The translations under genes and the position numbers were made by a program. From AM-1111 sp046302135 (lineage in GTDB: Bacteria > Bacteroidota > Bacteroidia > B-17B0 > Aurantibacillaceae), in the NCBI GenBank assembly GCA_046302135.1, contig JBKCIQ010000167.1, forward strand, positions 1 through 12,886: 12,886 nt of DNA. The letters run 5' to 3'. The notes under the pieces were generated by a model. The model was not told the DNA's origin, did not search any database, and worked only from the letters and a program-made list of their open reading frames with translations. Below are positions 1-5,954 of this stretch, in pieces (within the stretch, counting starts at the first letter, position 1; every line of letters starts with the position of its first letter).

Positions 1-1089
1 ACCAAAAAAATTTTATTCATTGCATCTCACCGGCCAAATCGGTCCCCGAGTCAAAGATTCAGGTTCGAACAATATTTTAATTTTTTCAAAATAAATAATA
101 TTGAATTTAAATTATCCTACATCATAGATGAAAAAGACGACAAACACCTATATGAAAGAGGGCATTTTTTTCGAAAGTTCTTAATTCTTTTAAATTCAAT
201 TTACATCAGATGGAATGATTTAAAGAATCTGAAAAAATATGATTTGGTTTTCATTCAGAGGGAGGGATTAATGATTGGAAGCACATGGTTTGAAAGAAAG
301 GTTAAAAAAATAGGCGTTCCAATAATTTTTGATTTCGACGACTCAATTTGGTTATTAGATACGAGCGATGGAAATAAAAAATTAGAATGGCTAAAAAATC
401 CTAATAAAACAAAATTAATAATTGGTCTTGCTGATAAAATTATCGCAGGAAACTCGTATTTAGCAGAATACGCTTCAAGTTACAATAAAAATGTTCAAAT
501 TATTCCAACAACTGTAGATACAGAAAAATTTTATCCGGATCAGAGTAAAAGAAACAAAGAAAAAATTATAATAGGTTGGAGTGGAAGCATTACAACCATA
601 AAACATTTTAAAAACATTGTGCCTGTTTTAGAAAAATTAAAGAAAAAATACGAGGGAAAAATTATGTTTCGGGTGGTTGGCGATGAAACATATATTAATG
701 AAAATTTAAATATTAAAGGGGAGAAATGGACCTCCAACAACGAGGTTGAAACACTTAACTCATTTGATATTGGAATAATGCCACTACCTGACGATAAGTG
801 GGCAAAAGGTAAATGCGGTCTCAAGGGTTTAACTTATATGTCGCTAGAAATCCCAACATTAATGTCTCCCGTTGGTGTAAATAATCAAATAATTAAAAAT
901 GGAGAAAATGGATTTTTATGCGATACTGATGAAGAGTGGATTAGTATATTATCTTCACTTATAGGAAACAAAGAGTTAAGAGATTCTATTGGTAAAAAAG
1001 CGAGATCAACTGTTGAGAAATATTATTCTGTGGATTCTCAAAAGGAAAATTATTTAAATGTCATTAATCAAACAATTCAACAGAATTAA
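1..1089 (+). CDS. Glycosyltransferase family 4-like protein, 5' end cut by window
   Basis: The frame is open from base 1 (362 codons), so the gene starts just upstream; the first visible residues TKKILFIASHRP look like the normal beginning of a GT-B glycosyltransferase, so probably only a few codons are missing. A TTG at 244 is not needed as a start. The C-terminal nucleotide-sugar half is clear: GWSGS at residues 192-196, FRVVGDE near 222, then DIGIMPLPDD at 256-265 and KCGLK..TYMSLEIPT at 271-286. In the family's EX7E region the second Glu is present (E283) but the first position is Lys275. Known for the family: retaining transfer of a sugar from a nucleotide sugar in the cytoplasm, usually for LPS, capsule or other glycans. 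The exact donor and acceptor cannot be told. It has no signal peptide. Its stop overlaps that of the opposite-strand gene downstream. The family call is firm; the pathway is inferred. Confidence 0.9.
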   Translation, partial: TKKILFIASHRPNRSPSQRFRFEQYFNFFKINNIEFKLSYIIDEKDDKHLYERGHFFRKFLILLNSIYIRWNDLKNLKKYDLVFIQREGLMIGSTWFERKVKKIGVPIIFDFDDSIWLLDTSDGNKKLEWLKNPNKTKLIIGLADKIIAGNSYLAEYASSYNKNVQIIPTTVDTEKFYPDQSKRNKEKIIIGWSGSITTIKHFKNIVPVLEKLKKKYEGKIMFRVVGDETYINENLNIKGEKWTSNNEVETLNSFDIGIMPLPDDKWAKGKCGLKGLTYMSLEIPTLMSPVGVNNQIIKNGENGFLCDTDEEWISILSSLIGNKELRDSIGKKARSTVEKYYSVDSQKENYLNVINQTIQQN

Positions 1090-1820
1090 TTTCCTGGGAA
1101 TTCAGGAAAATATGGGCTCTTACCTTTAGCGTTATTAAGAAAAAAATCATATAATTCCTTTTTCATAAACATCCACGCCAACTCGCTGTGGGCGTATTTA
1201 CTGAAAGTGGTAAACAAAAGATTTTTGTCTGAGATTTCCTTAATCTTTTTTACAATAACATTCGACTCTGAATAAGGAACATCTTTATCGAGCAAACCAT
1301 GAGCTATCCACAATGGAAGCTTAGATAAATTTAAGGCGTCTTTAATATTTCCACCACCGCAGAATGCAGCTGCTGCACAAAACTTCTCAGGGTACTTGCC
1401 TACAGTATGTAATGTTCCGTAACCTCCTAAACTCATTCCGGTAATCGAGATTCTATTAGTATCAACTCTATGAGATTTTATCACCTCATTAAGGCATGAA
1501 ATTACTTTATCCGGATTCCATCCTTCTCCATTTTTAACTTGAGGTGCAATAATAATGGCAGGAAAAGATTTACCTCGGTCAACCTCATTAATTAGTCCGT
1601 ATTTTCTAACAAGACTAAGGTCGGTTCCGCTTAAACTTCTTCCGTGTAAAAAAATAAAAACCGGCCACTTATACGTAGAATCCTTATTGTAATTTTCCGG
1701 AGTGTACAACAAATAGTGATAAGCCGCCTTAGTTTTTTCTATTGCAGTTACTTTTGCTTTTTGAGCGAAGATTATTGAAAAAACAAAAACAGATAATATT
1801 AAAAAAAAATATTTTCTCAT
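1086..1820 (-). CDS. Exported alpha/beta-hydrolase (esterase / prolyl-oligopeptidase-like)
   Basis: A 244-residue protein with a signal peptide (residues 1-19, hydrophobic core then FA|QK), so it acts in the periplasm or outside. Alpha/beta-hydrolase features appear in order: oxyanion-hole strand FIFLHGR at 55-61, nucleophile elbow GMSLGGYG at 128-135 with Ser130, acid motif HGLLDKDVP at 174-182 (Asp178), and His211 in YAHSELAW. The full Ser-Asp-His triad is therefore present, and the length is normal for single-domain phospholipase/carboxylesterase or CE1-type esterases. These families hydrolyse ester bonds of lipids or of decorated polysaccharides; the substrate cannot be read from the sequence. 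The start ATG overlaps the stop of the upstream propeller lipoprotein gene (ATGA), which implies translational coupling and a shared job. The stop codon overlaps the convergent glycosyltransferase stop. Confidence 0.85.
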   Translation of the reverse strand: MRKYFFLILSVFVFSIIFAQKAKVTAIEKTKAAYHYLLYTPENYNKDSTYKWPVFIFLHGRSLSGTDLSLVRKYGLINEVDRGKSFPAIIIAPQVKNGEGWNPDKVISCLNEVIKSHRVDTNRISITGMSLGGYGTLHTVGKYPEKFCAAAAFCGGGNIKDALNLSKLPLWIAHGLLDKDVPYSESNVIVKKIKEISDKNLLFTTFSKYAHSELAWMFMKKELYDFFLNNAKGKSPYFPEFPGN

Positions 1821-3415
1821 TCGATTAAAAAACTACAAATCTTATTTCCTCTAGCAGGCTGTATTATTCTGTTACCCCAGGCAATTGGTGAGGACTCAAA
1901 AGTATAACCCATTGCCTCTTTGTAAATAATTTTACCTGATAAACCATCTACCAAATATACGTTTCCATAAACGTCAGGAAAATAAACATAAGGATTTCCA
2001 GATTTATCATACAATGCAATTGGTGATACCCAACTATAGTTATCTAATGGTATTTCGTATACCAATTGACCTGTGTTGATATTTAAACAAACAAAAACTC
2101 CTTTGCCGCCTTTTGGAGTCCTAGAAAAAATAGTCCATACCAAATGCTCCGCCTTGTTCCGTCCGATACATGGAGTACTCAACATGCCACCATTGTTAGT
2201 TTTAGGCGAGGTCACGGAATAACATTTTTTTTCATACTGCCATTCTAACTTGCCGGTAAGGCCATTAAGTTTTCTCAATGCTCCAATACCTTCACCTCCT
2301 TGTTTATCAACTTCGTTTCCTACAAAAATATACGGAACACCCTCTTTTAATTGTATTGCAGGTGAAGCGTCACTGTCATCTTTGTTAAAATAGTGCCAAC
2401 GTGCTTTCATGGTTCTAACATCGAGACAAAAAATATTTCCTCCGTTATCTGTAAAGTAGGCAAGATTCCCTATTGCGGAAGGACTTGATTCAAGCCCCTG
2501 GTGTTTAGTGTCTTTAGATTTATATCTGAACATTGAAATTGAATCTATTTTTTCAGTTCCAAGAACACCTCTGTAAATTACACCGGATTCTGTTGGCCAA
2601 ATGAAATTTTTTGTCTTGTAATCAATTAATGGTGAGGCATCACAAGCCCCCCAGCTTCTGTAAGCAAAATCATTCGGCATTTTTTCCTCGTGAATCAATT
2701 TATTATTTTTTAAATCAAAACAACGCCAAGCAAATCCACCTCTGTGCGGAACACCTTGACCGACCATTAAGAACTCTTTGTTTTTACAATCAATGCTGGG
2801 TGTACCTTTAATTGGATTTTTAATATAAAGCGGAGCTCTAGTCGCTTTTCCTGTTTCAAATTCTATAAAATAGACTCTTCCGCTCAATGACACTTGAATA
2901 ATTTCTTTTAAACTTTTTCTTGATTTAAACTCTGGTTTTAATGCATCTATACTTTTAATCTCTTCCTCTTTCCAATTAACAACCAAAGGCTGACCTGTCC
3001 ATCCTGCTCCTCCACCCCATGTACCCCACTTGCCACTCATGGAATCTTGGGCAGTTTTGAACTCCCATGATCTTAATATTTTCTTTGGTGAATAATTGAG
3101 CTCACCCCTCACAGGAGAATTTCTCAAATTACCGCCTCTAAAAGTGAATATACCATCTGGATTAAATTCATCAGAGTCAAAATTTAAATTATTAAATCGT
3201 GAGTCTCCATTACTTTTTGGCTCAATATAAAATGAAGTATCTAGCAACTCATCGAAAAAGTAGTTTGCAACTTTTACTGTAGAATCCGGGTTATTGTCTG
3301 GTAAACTTAGTTTTATAGTTTCTTGGTTTGCTGATTTACTGCCACAGGAATAAATCAAAAAAATGGATAAAACCAATAAGATTTTGAAAGCTGTTAAAAA
3401 AAAATTTCTTTTCAT
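1817..3415 (-). CDS. Lipoprotein with PQQ-like (BamB-type) beta-propeller
   Basis: A 532-residue protein. Residues 1-23 form a lipoprotein signal peptide ending IYS|C with Cys24 as the likely lipid anchor (Tyr at -2 is unusual but tolerable). After a linker of about 65 residues comes a propeller of the PQQ_2 type: a recurring Ser/Thr/Gln-Pro turn occurs at Pro143, 206, 262, 312, 352, 415, 465 and 510, followed by strands such as GNIFCLD, GNVYLVD and GKLEWQYE. Eight such repeats fit an eight-bladed propeller. Known for the fold: protein-protein scaffolding (BamB) or, with extra catalytic residues, quinoprotein dehydrogenases. I see no N-terminal quinoprotein signature or cytochrome CxxCH motif, so a binding or scaffold role is likelier than an enzyme. 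It is the first gene of a coupled pair with the downstream hydrolase (ATGA overlap). No good TAnnTTTG box was found upstream of it. Confidence 0.85.
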   Translation of the reverse strand: MKRNFFLTAFKILLVLSIFLIYSCGSKSANQETIKLSLPDNNPDSTVKVANYFFDELLDTSFYIEPKSNGDSRFNNLNFDSDEFNPDGIFTFRGGNLRNSPVRGELNYSPKKILRSWEFKTAQDSMSGKWGTWGGGAGWTGQPLVVNWKEEEIKSIDALKPEFKSRKSLKEIIQVSLSGRVYFIEFETGKATRAPLYIKNPIKGTPSIDCKNKEFLMVGQGVPHRGGFAWRCFDLKNNKLIHEEKMPNDFAYRSWGACDASPLIDYKTKNFIWPTESGVIYRGVLGTEKIDSISMFRYKSKDTKHQGLESSPSAIGNLAYFTDNGGNIFCLDVRTMKARWHYFNKDDSDASPAIQLKEGVPYIFVGNEVDKQGGEGIGALRKLNGLTGKLEWQYEKKCYSVTSPKTNNGGMLSTPCIGRNKAEHLVWTIFSRTPKGGKGVFVCLNINTGQLVYEIPLDNYSWVSPIALYDKSGNPYVYFPDVYGNVYLVDGLSGKIIYKEAMGYTFESSPIAWGNRIIQPARGNKICSFLIE

Positions 3416-3447
3416 AAAATTGGTTGCGAAAATAGAAATTTAGAACT

Positions 3448-3516
3448 AAATCATTTTAAAAATTACCTAAACTATTAATTTTCAAACATTTAAAAATAAT
3501 CCAAAATCATTTTAAA
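3448..3516. repeat. 13-bp direct repeat AAATCATTTTAAA in a divergent intergenic region
   Basis: The sequence AAATCATTTTAAA occurs exactly at 3448-3460 and again at 3504-3516, 56 bases apart, between the divergent propeller-lipoprotein gene and the unrecognised small gene. It could be a regulator site, but the region is extremely AT-rich and a chance match is not excluded. Confidence 0.35.
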
Positions 3517-3524
3517 TCAATTTT

Positions 3525-3558
3525 TTTGATGACAAGATGTTTTTTGAACATATTTTTG
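3525..3558 (+). promoter_or_regulatory. Bacteroidota-type promoter for the small gene at 3587
   Basis: TTTG at 3525-3528 is followed after 22 bases by TATTTTTG at 3551-3558, an exact match to the TAnnTTTG -7 box. Transcription would begin near 3565, about 20 bases before the ATG at 3587. A second overlapping box, TAATTTTG at 3560-3567, lacks a TTG at suitable spacing. Confidence 0.5.
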
Positions 3559-3586
3559 CTAATTTTGTTGAAAACTTTATAAACAC

Positions 3587-4018
3587 ATGTTTCAAATATT
3601 AAAAAACTTCGAGGAAAAATACGGCAGTTTGAAAAAAAGAGGACTGAAGATCGAGGGGCTCAACATGATAGACCCGAAGAGAAAAAAACATGTGATAATA
3701 ATTTCTAAGCCTTTTTTGTTTGACAACAGAAGCCTGCCAAAAGTTTACGAAGGACTTGAAATTAAAGCTAAAATTGAAGGTGATTTACCCGAAGAATTTA
3801 AACCAAAAGCTGGTCAAAAAGAATATACCTGGGCTCCTAAAAAGTTTGAAAAGTTTGTGGACCGTTGCTCTACTGAAATTAGAAAAAAATTAAATAATCC
3901 GGAAATGAGCAGATCAGAAATGTTAGACGCTTTGGCATTCGGTAATTTTGAAGAGCATAAGAAAAAGTCACTCCAATTAATGGAGGAAGGAAAAATCCCC
4001 CCATTCGAGTTAAACTAA
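3587..4018 (+). CDS. Uncharacterised 143-residue cytoplasmic protein
   Basis: I do not recognise this protein. It has no signal peptide, no membrane segment and no cysteine motif (a single Cys near residue 94), so it is probably cytoplasmic. It is rich in Lys and Glu. The N-terminal half looks like mixed alpha/beta: a helix (residues 1-14), then short strands around KKHVIIISKPFLF (33-45) and VYEGLEIKAKIEG (52-64). The C-terminal half is predicted helical with charged stretches (KKFEKFVDRCSTEIRKKL and SEMLDALAFGNFEEHKKKSLQLMEEGK) and ends PPFELN. It looks like a real gene: it has its own upstream -7 box, full-length open frame, ATG start and ordinary codon use, and it does not overlap its neighbours. 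It is transcribed alone, divergent from the lipoprotein-hydrolase pair and separated from the next gene by a hairpin. No function is proposed. Confidence 0.75.
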   Translation: MFQILKNFEEKYGSLKKRGLKIEGLNMIDPKRKKHVIIISKPFLFDNRSLPKVYEGLEIKAKIEGDLPEEFKPKAGQKEYTWAPKKFEKFVDRCSTEIRKKLNNPEMSRSEMLDALAFGNFEEHKKKSLQLMEEGKIPPFELN

Positions 4019-4044
4019 TTCTCTTTCTAATATCCAATCAGAAA

Positions 4045-4061
4045 GATTCGTTTTTCGAATC
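4045..4061 (+). terminator. Perfect hairpin GATTCG-TTTTT-CGAATC, possible terminator
   Basis: A 6-bp perfect stem (4045-4050 with 4056-4061) and a TTTTT loop lie 26 bases after the small gene's stop and are followed by the T-rich run ATTGTTGTTTT. This could be a weak intrinsic terminator for that gene. Because it ends one base before the -33 element of the next promoter, it could instead be an operator. Confidence 0.35.
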
Positions 4062-4062
4062 A

Positions 4063-4093
4063 TTGTTGTTTTACAGTTTTTCGTTTACATTTG
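4063..4093 (+). promoter_or_regulatory. Bacteroidota-type promoter for the T9SS protein operon
   Basis: TTG at 4063-4065 (or 4066-4068) is followed after 20 (or 17) bases by TACATTTG at 4086-4093, an exact TAnnTTTG match. The spacing is typical for Flavobacterium promoters. The box ends 16 bases before the ATG at 4110, giving a very short leader. Confidence 0.6.
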
Positions 4094-4109
4094 TTTACGC
4101 TTTACACGA

Positions 4110-5669
4110 ATGAAAAAGTTAATATTATTTCTTTCTTGTGCTAGTATTCTTTTTAATGGAAGAGCGCAGCAACTATCTAGGTTTATAATTGAAAATCCTG
4201 CCGCCAGCCCATGGCAATATTATGCTGAAAAAATTTCCTCAACAAATGATGGTGGCTTGCTGATCATTAAAGCAACACCAAATACTTTAACTGGAGGTAA
4301 TAACTTTTCTTTAATTAAAACAGATTCACTTTTTCAAGTTGTCTGGACAAAAGATTTGAATGGATTTCCATCCCAAGCTCAGATAAGTGAGATTGGAAAT
4401 CTACCTTCCAGTAATGGGTATTACATTGTTGCAGATTTAAATGTTGTAGGATTTTCGAATTTAATTATCGAAACAGATTTATCAGGAAACATTACTTCAT
4501 CTAAAAATTATTCTTTAGGCACAGGAGTACCCTACGCAAAATCTTCACTTAAATTTTTTCCAAATGGTGATAAGTTGTTATTTGGGTCCGATTTCAACAG
4601 CATGCGATTTGCAGTTATTGATACTACCGGTAATTTAATTAATTCATTTTCATTCGCAGGCGACAGCTCTTCTATAAAGAGTCCAGGAATGAACAGCAGG
4701 GTTTTAGGCGATTCACTTATTCTATTTACATCGAAATATGACAGCAGCGCTGTAACAGGGGTTTTAAGCAGAACTGGAAATGTTATTTGGACCAAAAGAT
4801 TTTATTACCCCGGTTTATATGAACAGCCTAAAGCGCTTTTATTGTTAAGTGATAGTAATATTTTAGTTGGTGGTTCTTTTGTAAATGCAAATAACAGTTC
4901 CAACGGCTCTTTTATGATGAAGCTAGATCAAAATGGAAATTTATTATGGAAAAAAACCTACAGTTCTGCGTTATTCACAGGATTTACAATCAACGAATTA
5001 ATTGAAAAACCCAATGGAAACATTATCACAAAAGATTTATTCGATGGAATTTTAATGGAAGTAAATGGTAACGGTGATGTAATTAAAACTAAAATCATAG
5101 ATGGTAATAACATTAGGACCGCTCTATTCTCAAAAGGAGTATATGTAATTTGTAATAAATTTAATTCAACCATTTCCTCTTACAATCCTTCAATTCATAA
5201 AAGCGAATTAGACCTTAACAATGCTTGTCTGTTTGTTGATTACAGCGGAATGAATTCTAACCAAATTTCTACGTTACCGAACATACAAACCAATTACTTT
5301 ATTTCACCAGTTAATTCTACAATGAATTCTCTAAATATTACTTCATTTAATTCAAACCTGAGTTATATATTGAATGATGTATGTTCGAATGTAGGATTTA
5401 TGGGTAGCAACTCTATCATTAACAAAATTCAGGTATTCCCTAACCCAACAAAAGAATACGTAAATATAAACCTAGAGAATTATGAAATTTCTGAAATCAA
5501 TTATTCTATTGATGATATTCAGGGTAAAAAAATATCAGAAGGTGTACTTCTTCTCAATGGAGGAACTACAAGTCTCAACTTAAAAAACATAACTCCGGGT
5601 TTTTATTCCATCAGTTTATATTCAGGAAAAAATATAATCGCTAAATCGAAACTAATTATTACTGATTAA
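4110..5669 (+). CDS. T9SS-exported repeat protein with type A sorting domain
   Basis: A 519-residue protein with a Sec signal peptide (1-19, GRA|QQ) and, at 438-519, a C-terminal type IX secretion sorting domain of type A: VFPNP at 442-446, a strand-rich middle (YSIDDIQGKKI) and the ending GFYSISLYSGK..IAKSKLIITD. It should cross the outer membrane through the T9SS, have the C-terminal domain removed and be attached to the cell surface or released. The middle (about 45-335) has six degenerate repeats of about 50 residues with the core D..GN(I/V/L)...K.(F/Y), near residues 72, 123, 171, 221, 273 and 319, suggesting a beta-propeller. No catalytic motif is seen, so it may bind a ligand or act as an adhesin; that is inference. 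It is the first gene of a pair with the Kazal-like lipoprotein 5 bases downstream. Confidence 0.85.
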   Translation: MKKLILFLSCASILFNGRAQQLSRFIIENPAASPWQYYAEKISSTNDGGLLIIKATPNTLTGGNNFSLIKTDSLFQVVWTKDLNGFPSQAQISEIGNLPSSNGYYIVADLNVVGFSNLIIETDLSGNITSSKNYSLGTGVPYAKSSLKFFPNGDKLLFGSDFNSMRFAVIDTTGNLINSFSFAGDSSSIKSPGMNSRVLGDSLILFTSKYDSSAVTGVLSRTGNVIWTKRFYYPGLYEQPKALLLLSDSNILVGGSFVNANNSSNGSFMMKLDQNGNLLWKKTYSSALFTGFTINELIEKPNGNIITKDLFDGILMEVNGNGDVIKTKIIDGNNIRTALFSKGVYVICNKFNSTISSYNPSIHKSELDLNNACLFVDYSGMNSNQISTLPNIQTNYFISPVNSTMNSLNITSFNSNLSYILNDVCSNVGFMGSNSIINKIQVFPNPTKEYVNINLENYEISEINYSIDDIQGKKISEGVLLLNGGTTSLNLKNITPGFYSISLYSGKNIIAKSKLIITD

Positions 5670-5674
5670 GCAGA

Positions 5675-5881
5675 ATGAAAATCTACCTGTTCATTCTTTT
5701 CCTTACGGTATTTGCGTTTCTGTCATGTAAAAAGGAAAATAAAGATTGTTTCGATCAAGAATTGCACAACCAACACCGCAACGACGCATGTACAACAGAT
5801 TGCCCGGGTGTAATAGGTTGCGATGGAAAAACATACTGCAACGAGTGTGAAGCAAGGAGAAACGGGATTAGCGTTCAATAA
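5675..5881 (+). CDS. Small Kazal-like lipoprotein (putative protease inhibitor)
   Basis: A 68-residue protein. Residues 1-17 are a hydrophobic signal ending FLS|C, with Cys18 as the probable lipidation site, followed by KKE as in many Bacteroidota lipoproteins. The mature part has six further cysteines (25, 39, 43, 49, 55, 58) and the Kazal signature GCDGKTY at 48-54, then N.CEA at 56-60. Kazal domains inhibit serine proteases by presenting a reactive loop. Two oddities stand out: the usual VCG(C)DG cysteine is Ile47 here while an extra Cys55 appears after the Tyr, and the protein ends soon after GISVQ, where relatives usually continue to a last cysteine. It may therefore be a divergent or shortened domain. 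It starts 5 bases after the T9SS protein stop, so the two share a transcript. The Kazal family is likely; actual inhibition is unproven. Confidence 0.75.
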   Translation: MKIYLFILFLTVFAFLSCKKENKDCFDQELHNQHRNDACTTDCPGVIGCDGKTYCNECEARRNGISVQ

Positions 5882-5929
5882 GATTTTTTGAGAAGGCATA
5901 ATATTTTAGAATACTGCATTTTTGTTTTT

Positions 5930-5937
5930 TATATTTG
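5930..5937 (+). promoter_or_regulatory. -7 box for the phosphohexomutase gene
   Basis: TATATTTG matches TAnnTTTG exactly and ends 17 bases before the ATG at 5955. I find no TTG at the usual spacing upstream, so this rests on the -7 box alone. Confidence 0.4.
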
Positions 5938-5954
5938 AAGATTATTTTTAAATA

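Noticed and set aside
540..824. Minus-strand frame of 94 codons inside the glycosyltransferase
   Set aside because: It lies wholly within a clear gene on the other strand and has no recognisable motif.
244..1089. Glycosyltransferase starting at TTG 244
   Set aside because: The same frame is open back to base 1 and the upstream residues are a normal GT-B N-terminal half, so the true start lies before the window.
3427..3434. Minus-strand -7 box TATTTTCG for the propeller lipoprotein
   Set aside because: It has a mismatch in the conserved TTTG, lies very close to the ATG and has no TTG upstream.
4110..4140. Lipobox FLSC at residues 7-10 of the T9SS protein
   Set aside because: It is too close to the N-terminus for a signal peptide core; cleavage after GRA at residue 19 and the C-terminal sorting domain fit better.
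5860..5910. Frameshift truncating the Kazal-like protein
   Set aside because: I looked downstream of the TAA in the other frames for a continuation ending in cysteine and saw none, so a simple frameshift is not supported.
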